Source: Blastocatellia bacterium
GTDB lineage: Bacteria > Acidobacteriota > Blastocatellia > RBC074
NCBI GenBank assembly: GCA_016789725.1
Contig: JAEUQN010000033.1
Location: forward strand, 1-46,349
Direction of reading: 5' to 3'
DNA: 46,349 nucleotides
The notes under the pieces are model-generated. The model made no database searches. It saw only the letters and a program-made list of their open reading frames with translations, and was not told where the DNA came from. The position numbers and the translations under genes are program-made. Positions 8,580 through 17,391 of the stretch are shown here, in pieces (positions within the stretch are counted from its first letter, which is position 1; each line of letters opens with the position of its first letter).

Positions 8580-8876
8580 TCAGGCTGCTTGCCGCAAGTC
8601 TCGGTAAAGTTGCGGGTATTTCTCAATCAGGTTGCGTTTCATTTGCTCATGTCGCTCATCGGCTTTGCTCAGATAGGCATCGAACTCGTCTTGATTTTCC
8701 AGATACCACGCCAGCGCGCCATAAACTTCAGCCAGCTTCAGCACTGGAAAACTTTGCGCAATGGCTTCGGGCGAGTCGCCTTTCAAAAAAGCATAGACGA
8801 CGGAATCCAACGAAACCCGCGAATCTGTAATGCGATACGCGCCATTCTCCAGTTTTACGACATACGCTTTGCTCAT
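8580..8876 (-). CDS. DUF433 antitoxin
   Basis: A 98-residue protein with GGAAGGG just before the ATG. The sequence YRITDSRVSLDSVVYAFLKGDSPEAIAQSFPVLKLAEVYGALAWYLEN is typical of DUF433: a short beta-hairpin followed by a helix-turn-helix. Members pair with DUF5615 PIN-like toxins, as here. It is the first gene of a compact minus-strand block (DUF433, DUF5615, acyltransferase, AraC). It probably binds the toxin and represses the pair's promoter; the operator is not recognised in the 40 bp before the start. Confidence 0.88.
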   Translation of the reverse strand: MSKAYVVKLENGAYRITDSRVSLDSVVYAFLKGDSPEAIAQSFPVLKLAEVYGALAWYLENQDEFDAYLSKADERHEQMKRNLIEKYPQLYRDLRQAA

Positions 8877-8917
8877 AAACCCTTCCGTGATTGCGAGGCG
8901 ATTCTAGCACAGCCTTC

Positions 8918-10516
8918 TCATCCCTGTGACGAATACACGCGATAATCAAGCTCTTGAAAGATCGTATCTTTGGCTTCGACATCCGCCAGCCACGCTTTGT
9001 TAATCTCCCCGCTCAAAATCATTTCATACAGCTTTGTGAAGCGATGGATATGGTCTTTGAAGCGTTTGACGGCATATTGCACCATCGTGCCAGTCGTGAT
9101 GATGAAGGCCCAGTCGGAGGATTGCGCCAATAACAATTCGCGCGCGGCTTGATTTAAAGCGCGTAGTTGCAAGCCTTCAGCCGACGAATACAGCGTTGCC
9201 AATTCGACCATGCGTTGTTCGGCGACGTTTTGATGAATGTACATCCAATCGGTTTGGTGGTTGATCCAAACGCGGTTGTAACCTTCTGCGCCCCACGACG
9301 AAGCGGACGGAATTTGGTTCTGATTCTCCGGGTAAATCTGCAAGTAATCAATCGGCGAAATCGCACGAATCTCGTCTTGATCGAAGTGCAATTTCTTGAA
9401 GAGATAGTATAAAAACTGCGGGCCTTCAAACCACCAATGCCCAAACAATTCTGCGTCGTATGGCGCGAGGATGATGGGATGGCGACCAAGCGTTTCATTC
9501 AAATGAGCGGCTTGTGCGCGGCGATTATCCATGAAGTTTCCGGCGTGCGAGGCCGCGCGTTCGGACGCCCACGCCGGCACGTATGGCTCTTTCTGATGTA
9601 ACTCAACTTTGCCCGTAATGCGGTGATATTTGTAACCGATGTTGCGCCGCACGCCATCGTCGTGCAGATACGGTTTGATGTACTCGAAATCCCACATGTC
9701 GTAGCCGAGATCACGGTAAAATTCGCGGTACATCGGATCGCCGGGATAGCCGATTTCAGAACTCCAAACCTGTTCGCTGGTTTCGGTGTCGCGTGCGAAT
9801 ACGCCGACGCCATTGGGCGTGATGACGGGCGCGTAAATGCCACGTCGCGGACGCGGAGAGCCATACAAAATCGCGTGTGCATCGGAGATGAAAAACTGAA
9901 TCCCGGCTTCTTTCAGCAAGCGATCATCGCCCGGATTGAACGCGCATTCGGCCAGCCAGATACCACGCGGATCACGGCCAAAATGTTTGCGGTAATTCGC
10001 CTTCGCAATTTGGATCTGCGCGCGTTTGACTTCGTCGCTTGCCATTAGCGGCAGGAACCCGTGCGTAGCACCGCAGGTGATGATTTCCAGGAAACCTTCA
10101 TCTTGCAGTTCCTTGAAACCGCGAATGATATTGCGTTGATATTTATTCTCGAACACCTCGCGGCATTCGTTGAAATGTCGCTGGTACATTCGCGCCGCCG
10201 AGTGAAAATCTATCGCTTCTTTTTCAGTGCGCGCGACTTCTTTTTCGGCGAGTTCACAGAGCTTGTCGAGGTGCGCCGCGTAGCGTGATTGCAGTAACGG
10301 ATCGGCGAGCATCTCGCATAGCGGCGGCGTCATAGACATTGTCAGGCGAAACTGCACGCCTTCATGGCGCAGCGTTTGGAAGGCGACCAGCAACGGAATA
10401 TACGTTTCGCTGATGGCTTCATACAGCCAATCTTCTTCCAGAAAATCAGGATATTCGGGATGCCGCACGAACGGCAGATGTGCGTGGAGCACTAAACTGA
10501 GATAACCGGTTTCCAT
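8918..10516 (-). CDS. GH57 1,4-alpha-glucan branching enzyme
   Basis: About 532 residues, starting at METGYLSLVLHAHLPFVRHPE, which is how GH57 branching enzymes usually begin; an ATG ten codons earlier would overlap the upstream gene. The enzyme makes alpha-1,6 branches in glycogen-type glucans in the cytoplasm. The catalytic nucleophile is the Glu of GIWLAECAFNPGDD (about residue 190) and the acid is the Asp of APYDAELFGHWW (about residue 354), positions that fit the family (Glu184 and Asp353 in the Thermus enzyme, as I recall). The C-terminal third (DWMYIHQNVAEQRMVELA onward) matches the DUF1957 helical domain of these enzymes. It begins 5 bp after the DUF4912 gene on the same strand, a pairing seen in other genomes, so the two are almost certainly cotranscribed. 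Confidence 0.93.
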   Translation of the reverse strand: METGYLSLVLHAHLPFVRHPEYPDFLEEDWLYEAISETYIPLLVAFQTLRHEGVQFRLTMSMTPPLCEMLADPLLQSRYAAHLDKLCELAEKEVARTEKEAIDFHSAARMYQRHFNECREVFENKYQRNIIRGFKELQDEGFLEIITCGATHGFLPLMASDEVKRAQIQIAKANYRKHFGRDPRGIWLAECAFNPGDDRLLKEAGIQFFISDAHAILYGSPRPRRGIYAPVITPNGVGVFARDTETSEQVWSSEIGYPGDPMYREFYRDLGYDMWDFEYIKPYLHDDGVRRNIGYKYHRITGKVELHQKEPYVPAWASERAASHAGNFMDNRRAQAAHLNETLGRHPIILAPYDAELFGHWWFEGPQFLYYLFKKLHFDQDEIRAISPIDYLQIYPENQNQIPSASSWGAEGYNRVWINHQTDWMYIHQNVAEQRMVELATLYSSAEGLQLRALNQAARELLLAQSSDWAFIITTGTMVQYAVKRFKDHIHRFTKLYEMILSGEINKAWLADVEAKDTIFQELDYRVYSSQG

Positions 10517-10521
10517 AACAT

Positions 10522-11529
10522 TTACCCATTCATACTCGGCAGCCATTGATCCGTCTTCACGTTGCGCTCCGATGCTGAAACAAAATTAAGTTCTGACGGC
10601 ACGGCGTTCATTTCAGAAGCCGACATGCCCAGGCGTTCGGCGAGGAAAAGGCTGACCGGGCCGCTCACTTCAATCTCGCCTTCTTCCTGCAGCGCGCGTC
10701 GCAGCAGTTCGGGCAGGTGACGCAGCAGCAACATATAACCCAATTCGCCATTGCCGCTCATCTGGTTGATGATGGTCAGGAACTCTCGCACTAAGGCCGT
10801 TAATTCAGCTTGGTTGAGTTTTTCCCAGAGCTTTTCGTAATCGCGTCCGGCTTGCACATCAGCGATGATGGTCAGTAATCGTTTGAAGGATTCAGGTAGA
10901 CCATCCCACCAATCCGCTTGCTCTTCGACCGTTTCACCCGGCAAGGTCAAAATGCCTTCGGGCGTGAAGGCGCGCTCTGGCACAAGATGGCTTTCGCGCA
11001 GAACCTGCACGTATTCGTCGGCGGAAATTTGATAGGCGGGTTCGATGTCTTCCTGATCCGACACCGTGCCGCGCGGCGTGGTGACGGTGTTCGATGTCAG
11101 CAATTTAATGTATCCGAGCCGCGTTGACCGTACACCGAGTTCGACTTTGTAGGCGCGATCCGGGAACACGCTGAACCAGTAATTGCGCCCGAATGCCGCA
11201 TCGAAGAGCACAGCAATATTGGTTGTTTCGTCAACCAGCTTCAGCACCGTATGAAAATCGCCATTCGGAAACAGGCGTGCCAAGCGGTCATACGGATTGT
11301 CTTTCAGTTGCCAGTAAACATAAAGATGATATGGGTCTTGCACCAGCAGACGCATCAAATCCAGGTCGTAATGTGATGGGATCGGCAAACCCGTGTCAAC
11401 GATTGGCTCGGCAGGTTGTTCGGGAATTGCTTCGAGGTCAGCCGGGACTTCATCGTGAACAACGACAGGCTCAAATGGGCTGCGCGTCATCAACGGAAAT
11501 GTAGACGATAGATCAAAGAAGAAAGGCAC
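10522..11529 (-). CDS. DUF4912 domain protein
   Basis: A 335-residue protein started at a GTG (11529) because GGGGTGA lies about 7 bp upstream; an internal ATG at 11490 has no such site. The segment HYDLDLMRLLVQDPYHLYVYWQLKDN (residues about 55-80) and the following Ig-like beta strands (FSVFPDRAYKVELGV) match DUF4912, a domain of unknown function often encoded beside GH57 enzymes. The C-terminal half is helical and acidic, with no motif I know. Coupling with the branching enzyme suggests a carbohydrate-binding or scaffolding role in glucan synthesis, but that is inference from neighbourhood alone. Confidence 0.85.
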   Translation of the reverse strand: MPFFFDLSSTFPLMTRSPFEPVVVHDEVPADLEAIPEQPAEPIVDTGLPIPSHYDLDLMRLLVQDPYHLYVYWQLKDNPYDRLARLFPNGDFHTVLKLVDETTNIAVLFDAAFGRNYWFSVFPDRAYKVELGVRSTRLGYIKLLTSNTVTTPRGTVSDQEDIEPAYQISADEYVQVLRESHLVPERAFTPEGILTLPGETVEEQADWWDGLPESFKRLLTIIADVQAGRDYEKLWEKLNQAELTALVREFLTIINQMSGNGELGYMLLLRHLPELLRRALQEEGEIEVSGPVSLFLAERLGMSASEMNAVPSELNFVSASERNVKTDQWLPSMNG

Positions 11530-11660
11530 AGATAATCACCCCAGTTCAGTAAATTTAATAGTTGGCGCTTTGTATCAGGTATTCGTCAGTAAGCCGAAGC
11601 TTAGGGGGAGAGTCTGAGACTTGTCAAGAAAAGTGCAGGCGGAGCGCAGTTTTCTATTGG

Positions 11661-11728
11661 TACAGTACGACGAGCAGTAGCGAGTTGATGCAGGGATTGA
11701 CCAACTCGCTATCGCTCATCGTACGGTA
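11661..11728. repeat. Long imperfect inverted repeat (about 27 bp arms)
   Basis: The left arm (from TACAGTACGACGAGC) and right arm (ending GCTCATCGTACGGTA) pair over about 27 bp with four mismatches, leaving a loop of roughly 13 bases. It starts 5 bp after the stop of the bacilliredoxin gene. It could terminate that transcript, but no T-run follows the stem on the minus strand, so a small palindromic repeat element is equally likely. Confidence 0.7.
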
Positions 11729-11732
11729 TCGC

Positions 11733-12173
11733 TTAATTGGCGGCAGCTTGTTGCGGCGCGCAAACTTTCTCAAACGCCGCTTTCAACTCAGCGGCAATCA
11801 TTTCGGCATTGCGCATTTCGATGTCACGACGTTGCATCATGTACACCAGTTCGCCATTCTTCAAAATGCCAATCGAGGGCGATGACGGCGGATAGGGCGC
11901 GAAATAGCTGCGCGCGCGGTCGGTGGCTTCGATGTCTGCGCCCGCGAACACCGTAATGGCTTTGTCGGGTTTGACCGCATGTTGCAACGCTTCGACGACG
12001 CCGGGTCTGGCTTTGCCCGCCGCGCAACCACAGACCGAATTGACGACGATCATCAATGTGCCTTGCGTGTTGTTGACGGCGTCATCAACGGCTTCGGGCG
12101 TACGAGTTTCGGTGATGCCATTGAGCGAAAGGTCTTCGCGCATTGGCTTAATCAACAGTTCTGAATATGGCAT
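11733..12173 (-). CDS. Bacilliredoxin, BrxA/BrxB family
   Basis: A 146-residue protein from the ATG at 12173, chosen because GGAGGAAA lies upstream at a good distance; the TTG two codons earlier is too close to this site. It starts MPYSELLIKPMREDLS and carries the CGC motif in VNSVCGCAAGKARPG, the signature of the YphP/YqiW (DUF1094) family. These thioredoxin-fold proteins remove bacillithiol mixed disulfides from proteins. PSIGILKNGELVYMMQRRDIE is the conserved C-terminal half. The protein implies low-molecular-weight thiol redox chemistry, possibly bacillithiol. It is divergent from the GMC dehydrogenase. Confidence 0.95.
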   Translation of the reverse strand: MPYSELLIKPMREDLSLNGITETRTPEAVDDAVNNTQGTLMIVVNSVCGCAAGKARPGVVEALQHAVKPDKAITVFAGADIEATDRARSYFAPYPPSSPSIGILKNGELVYMMQRRDIEMRNAEMIAAELKAAFEKVCAPQQAAAN

Positions 12174-12300
12174 AAACAATTTCCTCCAGGAATAAATTCG
12201 CCATCATTGGCGGGATCATTGCTTTCTTCACTCTCAGCAGTGATTAAGATACTATGCACCTCGCGCACGATTCGCAAATCCAATAGAAGAGATTAGGAAG

Positions 12301-12401
12301 AAACCGCAGAGAACACGGAGGGCACGGAGAAGATAAAGAGGCTACAAAATCCCATCCTTTTTCTATTTTTCTCTCTGTGCTTTCCGTGTTTTCTGTGGTT
12401 T
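12301..12401. repeat. CACGGAG palindromic element, copy 1
   Basis: Two arms of about 30 bp (AAACCGCAGAGAACACGG... and ...CCGTGTTTTCTGTGGTTT) are inverted copies with about five differences, separated by about 40 bp. The arms are built of CACGGAG-like units. It ends 17 bp before the GMC dehydrogenase start, just ahead of that gene's ribosome binding site. Related elements are at 26318, 29304, 33289 and 36512. Confidence 0.85.
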
Positions 12402-12418
12402 CAAGGAAAGAAATTATT

Positions 12419-14092
12419 ATGCAACATCAACGCAAAGCCCAAGCTCCACAAATCAAAAAATCCGCTCCTGTGTACGATGTCGTCATTATCGGTTCCGGTG
12501 CCTCCGGTGGGATGGCGGCGTGGAATCTGACGCGCAAAGGTATCAAGGTTTTGCTGCTCGATGCGGGCGATAGATACGATCCGGCGAAGTTCTGGATGGC
12601 GATGCTGCCATACGAACGACGCGAAGCCTATGCGCGTGGCGAAAAGCCTGAACTTGGTTTTTTAAGCACGAAGGAACAACCGTATTTGACGCCCGAAGGC
12701 AAACGCTACGACCTTTATCGCGTGTGGGGACACGGCGGCAAAACGAATATGTGGGGACGCGTTTCGTTGCGCTATGGCGACGTAGATTTCAAAGTTAACG
12801 ACGGCTACGGCATCCCCTGGCCGTTTGAGTACAAAGACCTCAAACCGTACTACGATCAAGTGGATCAACTAATCGGCGTGTGCGGTGGTGACGATGACAC
12901 TGACACCTTGCCCGGCAGCCAATATCATCAGCCTGCGCCTGCCTTGCGCTGCGGCGAATGGGCGATGATGAATGCGGGGAAGAGAATCGGCATTAGGATT
13001 GTGAATGGACGTCGCGCCAATTTGACGCGGCCTTTGCATGGACGCGCGGTGTGCCATTACTGCGGTGATTGCGGGTCCGGTTGCACAACCGGCAGCTTTT
13101 TTAATTCGGCGATGCACTTGCTTCCCGAAGCGATGAAAACCGGCAAGCTCCAAATCATCAGCAACGCCGTCGCTGCCCGCGTCACCGTTGATCCGAAAAC
13201 TGGCTTGGCCGATGGTGTGCAATATTTCCATCGCTACACGAAAAAAGAAGATCACGTCAAAGCCAAAGTCGTCGTGGTCGGCGCTTCGTGCGTAGATTCG
13301 ACGCGCCTGCTATTGAACTCTAAATCAAATGTGTTCCCGACGGGCATTGGCAATACGTCCGGCGTACTGGGCAAATATTTTACCGAGCAATTTCGCTTTC
13401 ACGTGCAAGCATTTCTGCCGCATTTGTACGGACGTGAAACTACACACGACAGCGGTATTGGCGGCGAACATATTTACCTGCCGCGCTTCAATCATCGCGG
13501 CAAACCACGTGATTACGCGCGCGGCTTTGGTATGCAATTTTGGTCGAGCGGCTGCCAGAACAACGCGAGCTTTGCGAAAAACCTGTCGGGCTTTGGTGCA
13601 GAGTTCAAGAAAGACGTACTGAAACATTACCCCGCGCTGTTTCAAGTTCACCCCTACGGCGAAATCCCTCCGCGCGAAGACAACCGCATCGAAGTGGACG
13701 AACAAAAACTCGATCAATACGGCTTGCCGATGATGCGGATTCATCTGAACTACACTGACAACGAACGCAAAATGTCGGAAGAAATGTACGACACGGTCGA
13801 GCAATTGCTGCACGAAGCGAAAGCCGAAACGCTCAATTATAAACGCAACGACTGGGATTACCCCGGCTCGCCGATTCACGAACACGGCACGGTGCGAATG
13901 GGAAGTGATCCGAAGACATCAATGCTGAACGGCTTCAACCAAATGCACGCGGTGAAGAATGTGTTCGTCGTGGATGGCAGCTCGTTTCCTTCCGCGACGG
14001 AGAAGAATCCAACCTTGACGATTCTGGCGGTAGCGTGGCGCGCGACGGATTATTTGGCGGAAGAGATTAAGCGCGGGAGTTTGAAGCTGTAA
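12419..14092 (+). CDS. GMC-family FAD dehydrogenase with Fe-S-type cysteine motif
   Basis: 557 residues from the ATG at 12419 with AAGGAAAG upstream; the longer open frame runs back into a palindromic repeat and is not real coding. The FAD-binding motif [17 protein letters not shown] is at about residue 21. The C-terminal GMC domain has the active-site His in HEHGTVRMG and the Asn in EKNPTLT. A motif C-x2-C-x2-C-x3-C (residues about 212-222, [11 protein letters not shown]) is present; in the direct-electron-transfer FAD glucose dehydrogenases, as I recall, cysteines at 212, 218 and 222 hold a 3Fe-4S cluster, and the same spacing occurs here. It probably oxidises a sugar, sugar acid or alcohol and passes electrons on. 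The usual small subunit and cytochrome c partner are not adjacent; a membrane protein follows. No twin-arginine signal is evident. Confidence 0.88.
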   Translation: MQHQRKAQAPQIKKSAPVYDVVIIGSGASGGMAAWNLTRKGIKVLLLDAGDRYDPAKFWMAMLPYERREAYARGEKPELGFLSTKEQPYLTPEGKRYDLYRVWGHGGKTNMWGRVSLRYGDVDFKVNDGYGIPWPFEYKDLKPYYDQVDQLIGVCGGDDDTDTLPGSQYHQPAPALRCGEWAMMNAGKRIGIRIVNGRRANLTRPLHGRAVCHYCGDCGSGCTTGSFFNSAMHLLPEAMKTGKLQIISNAVAARVTVDPKTGLADGVQYFHRYTKKEDHVKAKVVVVGASCVDSTRLLLNSKSNVFPTGIGNTSGVLGKYFTEQFRFHVQAFLPHLYGRETTHDSGIGGEHIYLPRFNHRGKPRDYARGFGMQFWSSGCQNNASFAKNLSGFGAEFKKDVLKHYPALFQVHPYGEIPPREDNRIEVDEQKLDQYGLPMMRIHLNYTDNERKMSEEMYDTVEQLLHEAKAETLNYKRNDWDYPGSPIHEHGTVRMGSDPKTSMLNGFNQMHAVKNVFVVDGSSFPSATEKNPTLTILAVAWRATDYLAEEIKRGSLKL

Positions 14093-14116
14093 TGCAAATT
14101 GAAATACAAAGTGGTT

Positions 14117-14869
14117 ATGGGGGAAGCAACGAATAATACGCCGTCAACTGTTTTTAAGTCCGCGATCAAACTTCTGACATTTCGTCTCGGTCGTGAAGAG
14201 TTTTTACGCCTGAACTACAAGCACTTGGCCTTTGGTTTGATTTGCACTTGGATTGTTGGGATGGGGCGCTATTGGGATGATCCAGGTGCGAGTTTGCTTC
14301 AGCATTTGGGCGTTGGCTCGCTCATTTATATTTTGGCGTTATCGTTGTTGCTATGGCTGATTATTTGGCCGCTCAAACCGCACGCATGGTCGTATCGGCA
14401 CGTGCTGACGTTTGTGTCGTTGGTTTCGCCGCCTGCGATTTTGTATGCGATACCAGTTGAGCGTTTCTACCGTTTAGAAACTGCGCGCACGATGAATGTG
14501 TGGTTTTTGGCGACCGTTGCTGTTTGGCGCGTGGCGTTGTTATTTTTTTACCTCATGCGGCACGCCAGATTGAATCCGGCTACGATTATTCTTGCCGCAC
14601 TTCTCCCCATTACGTTAATCATTGTGACGCTCACTGCGCTGAATTTGGAGCGAGCGGTATTCGACCTAATGGCAGGAATCAGAGAAAACGGAGGCGCGAA
14701 TGATGAGGCATACGCGGTATTGGTGTTTCTCACCTTCTGGTCTGTAATTTTGTTTGTACCAATCCTCGCTGGTTATCTCATCGCAATCGTTAAGGTGTGG
14801 TCAAATTCTCGCGCCGATTTGTCTATAATCTCGAAGAATAACGAGGACGATTCGCCTGCCCCTCACTAG
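14117..14869 (+). CDS. Polytopic membrane protein, function unknown
   Basis: About 250 residues from the ATG at 14117; a TTG at 14099 is also open. Five to six hydrophobic segments are visible, for example LGVGSLIYILALSLLLWLIIW, NVWFLATVAVWRVALLFFYL, IILAALLPITLIIVTLTAL and VLVFLTFWSVILFVPILAGYL. I do not recognise the family. The gene starts about 25 bp after the GMC dehydrogenase on the same strand and may be cotranscribed. There is no haem-binding CxxCH and no quinone-type motif, so it does not look like the missing electron-transfer partner. It ends 6 bp from the convergent PPOX gene. Confidence 0.7.
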   Translation: MGEATNNTPSTVFKSAIKLLTFRLGREEFLRLNYKHLAFGLICTWIVGMGRYWDDPGASLLQHLGVGSLIYILALSLLLWLIIWPLKPHAWSYRHVLTFVSLVSPPAILYAIPVERFYRLETARTMNVWFLATVAVWRVALLFFYLMRHARLNPATIILAALLPITLIIVTLTALNLERAVFDLMAGIRENGGANDEAYAVLVFLTFWSVILFVPILAGYLIAIVKVWSNSRADLSIISKNNEDDSPAPH

Positions 14870-14875
14870 AGCCAC

Positions 14876-15328
14876 TTAACTGTTCAGGCTTACCCAAAAC
14901 ATCTCACCGAACCCACCAATGTAGCGCACGTTCTGCACGACCATTTTGAGCAAGCGGAAATCACCCAATTGAAAGTTCTGCGCCGCTTCAGGAAAGCGTT
15001 GCAAATAGCGTTGAGCAGCGTCTTCCACCTCATCTTCACTCACGGCTTCAACCACACCGAGCAATGTGGCACGCGCGAGTGCTTGTGGATTCGCATTCGT
15101 CGCCGTGTCTTGAATGAACAGGCTGACACGGCGGTCATTCAGCATATTGCGCGTGTGTTCGGCGAGGGAACTGACGAAAATCAACGGCTCTCCATTTGCC
15201 GTCAACGCGTATGGCGTGGCGGAACCAAAGGGCCAGCCTTCGTGTTTGATGGATAGCGTACTCAGCACGCCGTATTTTTCCTGTTGCAGTAAATTACGGA
15301 CTAACTCCGTGCGGTCACTGTTGCTCAT
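14876..15328 (-). CDS. Pyridoxamine 5'-phosphate oxidase-like / HugZ-like flavin protein
   Basis: 150 residues from the ATG at 15328 (MSNSDRTELVRNLLQ), with AGAGG six bases upstream; the longer frame adds eight residues without a site. The order VLSTLSIKHEGWPFGSATPYALTANGEPLIFVSSLAEHTRN, then VSLFIQDT and ARATLLGVV is that of the FMN-binding split-barrel family, in the branch that includes HugZ-type haem-degrading proteins. The final segment FRLLKMVVQNVRYIGGFG also fits that branch. It likely binds FMN or haem in the cytoplasm. The precise reaction cannot be told, as many members are uncharacterised. It stands alone, with a lytic transglycosylase upstream on the same strand. Confidence 0.85.
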   Translation of the reverse strand: MSNSDRTELVRNLLQQEKYGVLSTLSIKHEGWPFGSATPYALTANGEPLIFVSSLAEHTRNMLNDRRVSLFIQDTATNANPQALARATLLGVVEAVSEDEVEDAAQRYLQRFPEAAQNFQLGDFRLLKMVVQNVRYIGGFGEMFWVSLNS

Positions 15329-15416
15329 ATTTACCTCTTCACTCAGACTCACAGCCTTCTTCGCAATTGATACTACAGTTGAGGACGAAAGGACAGTTCC
15401 CTATTTGGGCAAAGAA

Positions 15417-15451
15417 AAAGCAGCGGAGCGGTAAATCGCTCGCGCTGCTTT
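15417..15451 (-). terminator. Rho-independent terminator of the lytic transglycosylase gene
   Basis: A hairpin with outer stem AAAGCAGCG/CGCTGCTTT and inner stem GAGCG/CGCTC (one bulged base), loop GTAAAT. It lies 29 bp after the stop codon at 15480, and on the minus strand the stem runs into TTTTTCTTT, a typical U-run. Confidence 0.8.
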
Positions 15452-15479
15452 GAGTAACCAGAAAGGAGTTATGCAAATA

Positions 15480-17180
15480 CTACTTACTGCGAGTGAGAAC
15501 TTTCAGCGGTTGTCCGGCACGCAACGGCGTACTCAGGCTGATCCGATTAAGCGCCGCAATATCCTTGGCTGACGAACCATACCGCGCTGCAATGTCGTTA
15601 ATGGTTTCCCCCGCTTTGGCGGTGTAGACGATCATCTTGGTGCCTGACGCTGTCGAAGCCAAGGCACCGGATGACATCGCACCTTTCGGCGCAACCGCTG
15701 CAACAGTGCGAACGCTGCTGCCCACGGGGATGATGATCTTTTGCCCCGCTTTGGGTTCGACGCCGCCATTGACGGCTGACAGATTGGATTCGGAGACGCC
15801 TGTGCGTTTGGCAATGGTGGCAAATGAATCTTCATTTTGCGCGGTCATCAAACGCCACGCATTGCGCTTATCAGCAGGAATCCGCACCAACCAGGCTTGC
15901 AGATGCTTACCGCGACCGGGCGGAACGCGCAGGCCATAGGTGAACCCCTGTGGCGTTGCGCCGCGCTTCAATTCTGGATTCAGTTCCAACAGATATTCAT
16001 AACTGGTGTCGCTGGCTTCCGCCGCCAATCGTAAATCCACCGAATTATTGACTAGGACGGTGTCATACGAGAGAGGTGCTGCGGGTTTGACGTTGAATCC
16101 GTAGTGTAGCGGGTTCTTGGCGATGATGATTGTCGCCAGGATGTTTGGCACGTAATTGCGGGTTTCATTTGGCAATAAGCCTCGCTGATAAATTTCCCAG
16201 AAATCCGCATAGCCGGAACGCGCAATCGCACGATCCACATTGCCTTCGCCGGAGTTATACGCGGCCATCGCTAATTCCCAGTTACCGGCATAGCGGTTGG
16301 CCAGAAATTTCAAATAGCGAGCCGAGGCGCGGGTTGCTTTCTCAAAGCTGGAACGCTCGTCAATATAATAATCCTGACGCAGCCCAAAGCGTGCGGCTGT
16401 GCCGGGAATAAACTGCCACAATCCGACTGCTGCTGCCCACGAACGAGCATTGGGGGACCATGCACTTTCGACTTGTCCCAGCCACGCCAAATCCTGTGGT
16501 ACGCCTTCTTCTTTGAAGATGCGGCGCGCCATATTCATATATTTGCCAGCGCGTTGAAGCCCTCGCTCCATCGTTGTGCGACCACGACCCTGATAATAAT
16601 TGATCCAGCTTTGCACCAACGCGTTGGGGCGAAATCCGAAGTCAATTTTCGCAGCCATCAATGCGGCTTTGGCTTCTTCCTCTGTGGCTTTACGCTCATC
16701 ATCCGTCAGGTTGATTTTGGCGATTTCGTCAAGTGGGGAAGCACCGGCTTGAGCTGGTAGGGATTGTTTGGCTAGTTGAGCCGCTTGAGCGTCCGTTAAT
16801 TCATCTTTGGCTTCGGCGCTGAGCGGAAGTGGTGTCGGCAACTGCTTGGTTAAGGTGGATTGACGGTAATTGATTTGCTCCAGCAATTTTTGATATTGCT
16901 GCTTCAGCCGCGCCTCACTGCGAATATCAATGCCCGCTTCGAGAATGATTTCAATGGCGCGATCATAGCTGCGCCGAGCTTGCGAATATTCTCCGGCGCG
17001 AAAGAATTCCTCTCCCTTTTGGAAGCTTTCGTCCGAACGCTCAATTGTCAGTTGAATTTTGTTTGCGAGTTCCTGTCCGGTTAGTGGGAGCGCCGTTTGC
17101 GCCAGTGTAGGAAGGGCAAAGAAACACAGACAGATTGCCAAAAGGGCAGAAGATAAAAAAGAACTAAAAACCTTATTCAT
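15480..17180 (-). CDS. MltD-like lytic transglycosylase with two LysM domains
   Basis: 566 residues with a signal peptide (about 1-28). Residues about 45-115 look like a TPR/coiled region (SFQKGEEFFRAGEYSQARRSYDRA). The SLT domain follows, with catalytic Glu about 238 in LGQVESAWSPNA, then AAVGLWQFIPGTA and MAAYNSGEGNVDRAI. Two LysM peptidoglycan-binding modules close the protein at about 445-490 and 518-562 (the second contains GETINDIAARYG). It cleaves glycan strands of peptidoglycan in the periplasm. A strong promoter lies upstream (17301-17329), GAGGAG precedes the ATG, and a hairpin terminator follows, so this looks like a single-gene unit. The 5' leader of about 110 bases is rather long. 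Confidence 0.93.
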   Translation of the reverse strand: MNKVFSSFLSSALLAICLCFFALPTLAQTALPLTGQELANKIQLTIERSDESFQKGEEFFRAGEYSQARRSYDRAIEIILEAGIDIRSEARLKQQYQKLLEQINYRQSTLTKQLPTPLPLSAEAKDELTDAQAAQLAKQSLPAQAGASPLDEIAKINLTDDERKATEEEAKAALMAAKIDFGFRPNALVQSWINYYQGRGRTTMERGLQRAGKYMNMARRIFKEEGVPQDLAWLGQVESAWSPNARSWAAAVGLWQFIPGTAARFGLRQDYYIDERSSFEKATRASARYLKFLANRYAGNWELAMAAYNSGEGNVDRAIARSGYADFWEIYQRGLLPNETRNYVPNILATIIIAKNPLHYGFNVKPAAPLSYDTVLVNNSVDLRLAAEASDTSYEYLLELNPELKRGATPQGFTYGLRVPPGRGKHLQAWLVRIPADKRNAWRLMTAQNEDSFATIAKRTGVSESNLSAVNGGVEPKAGQKIIIPVGSSVRTVAAVAPKGAMSSGALASTASGTKMIVYTAKAGETINDIAARYGSSAKDIAALNRISLSTPLRAGQPLKVLTRSK

Positions 17181-17300
17181 TATTTCGGTAACTCCTCGAT
17201 TTTCATTTAAGCAAAGCTGATACGGGGAGGTTTGTATCGTTTTTCGATCCCATTGTCTGACCTGCTTATTGCAAATCTATTGCAAGCCAAACGCATCGGC

Positions 17301-17329
17301 ATTGTAACTTTTACACACCACAGTGTCAA
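17301..17329 (-). promoter_or_regulatory. Strong sigma70-type promoter of the lytic transglycosylase gene
   Basis: On the minus strand TTGACA (17329-17324), 17 bp spacer, TACAAT (17306-17301): eleven of twelve bases match the consensus. Transcription would start near 17294, about 110 bases before the ATG at 17180. Confidence 0.8.
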
Positions 17330-17391
17330 ACTTATATTCCCCTGCAAAAACAGGCCTCCTCACGGTCAATACATCAAATTCAGGCCTGATT

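Noticed and set aside
12377..12418. A 14-codon upstream extension of the GMC dehydrogenase
   Set aside because: It is read from the arm of a palindromic element; the ATG at 12419 has a good ribosome binding site and the family-like N-terminus.
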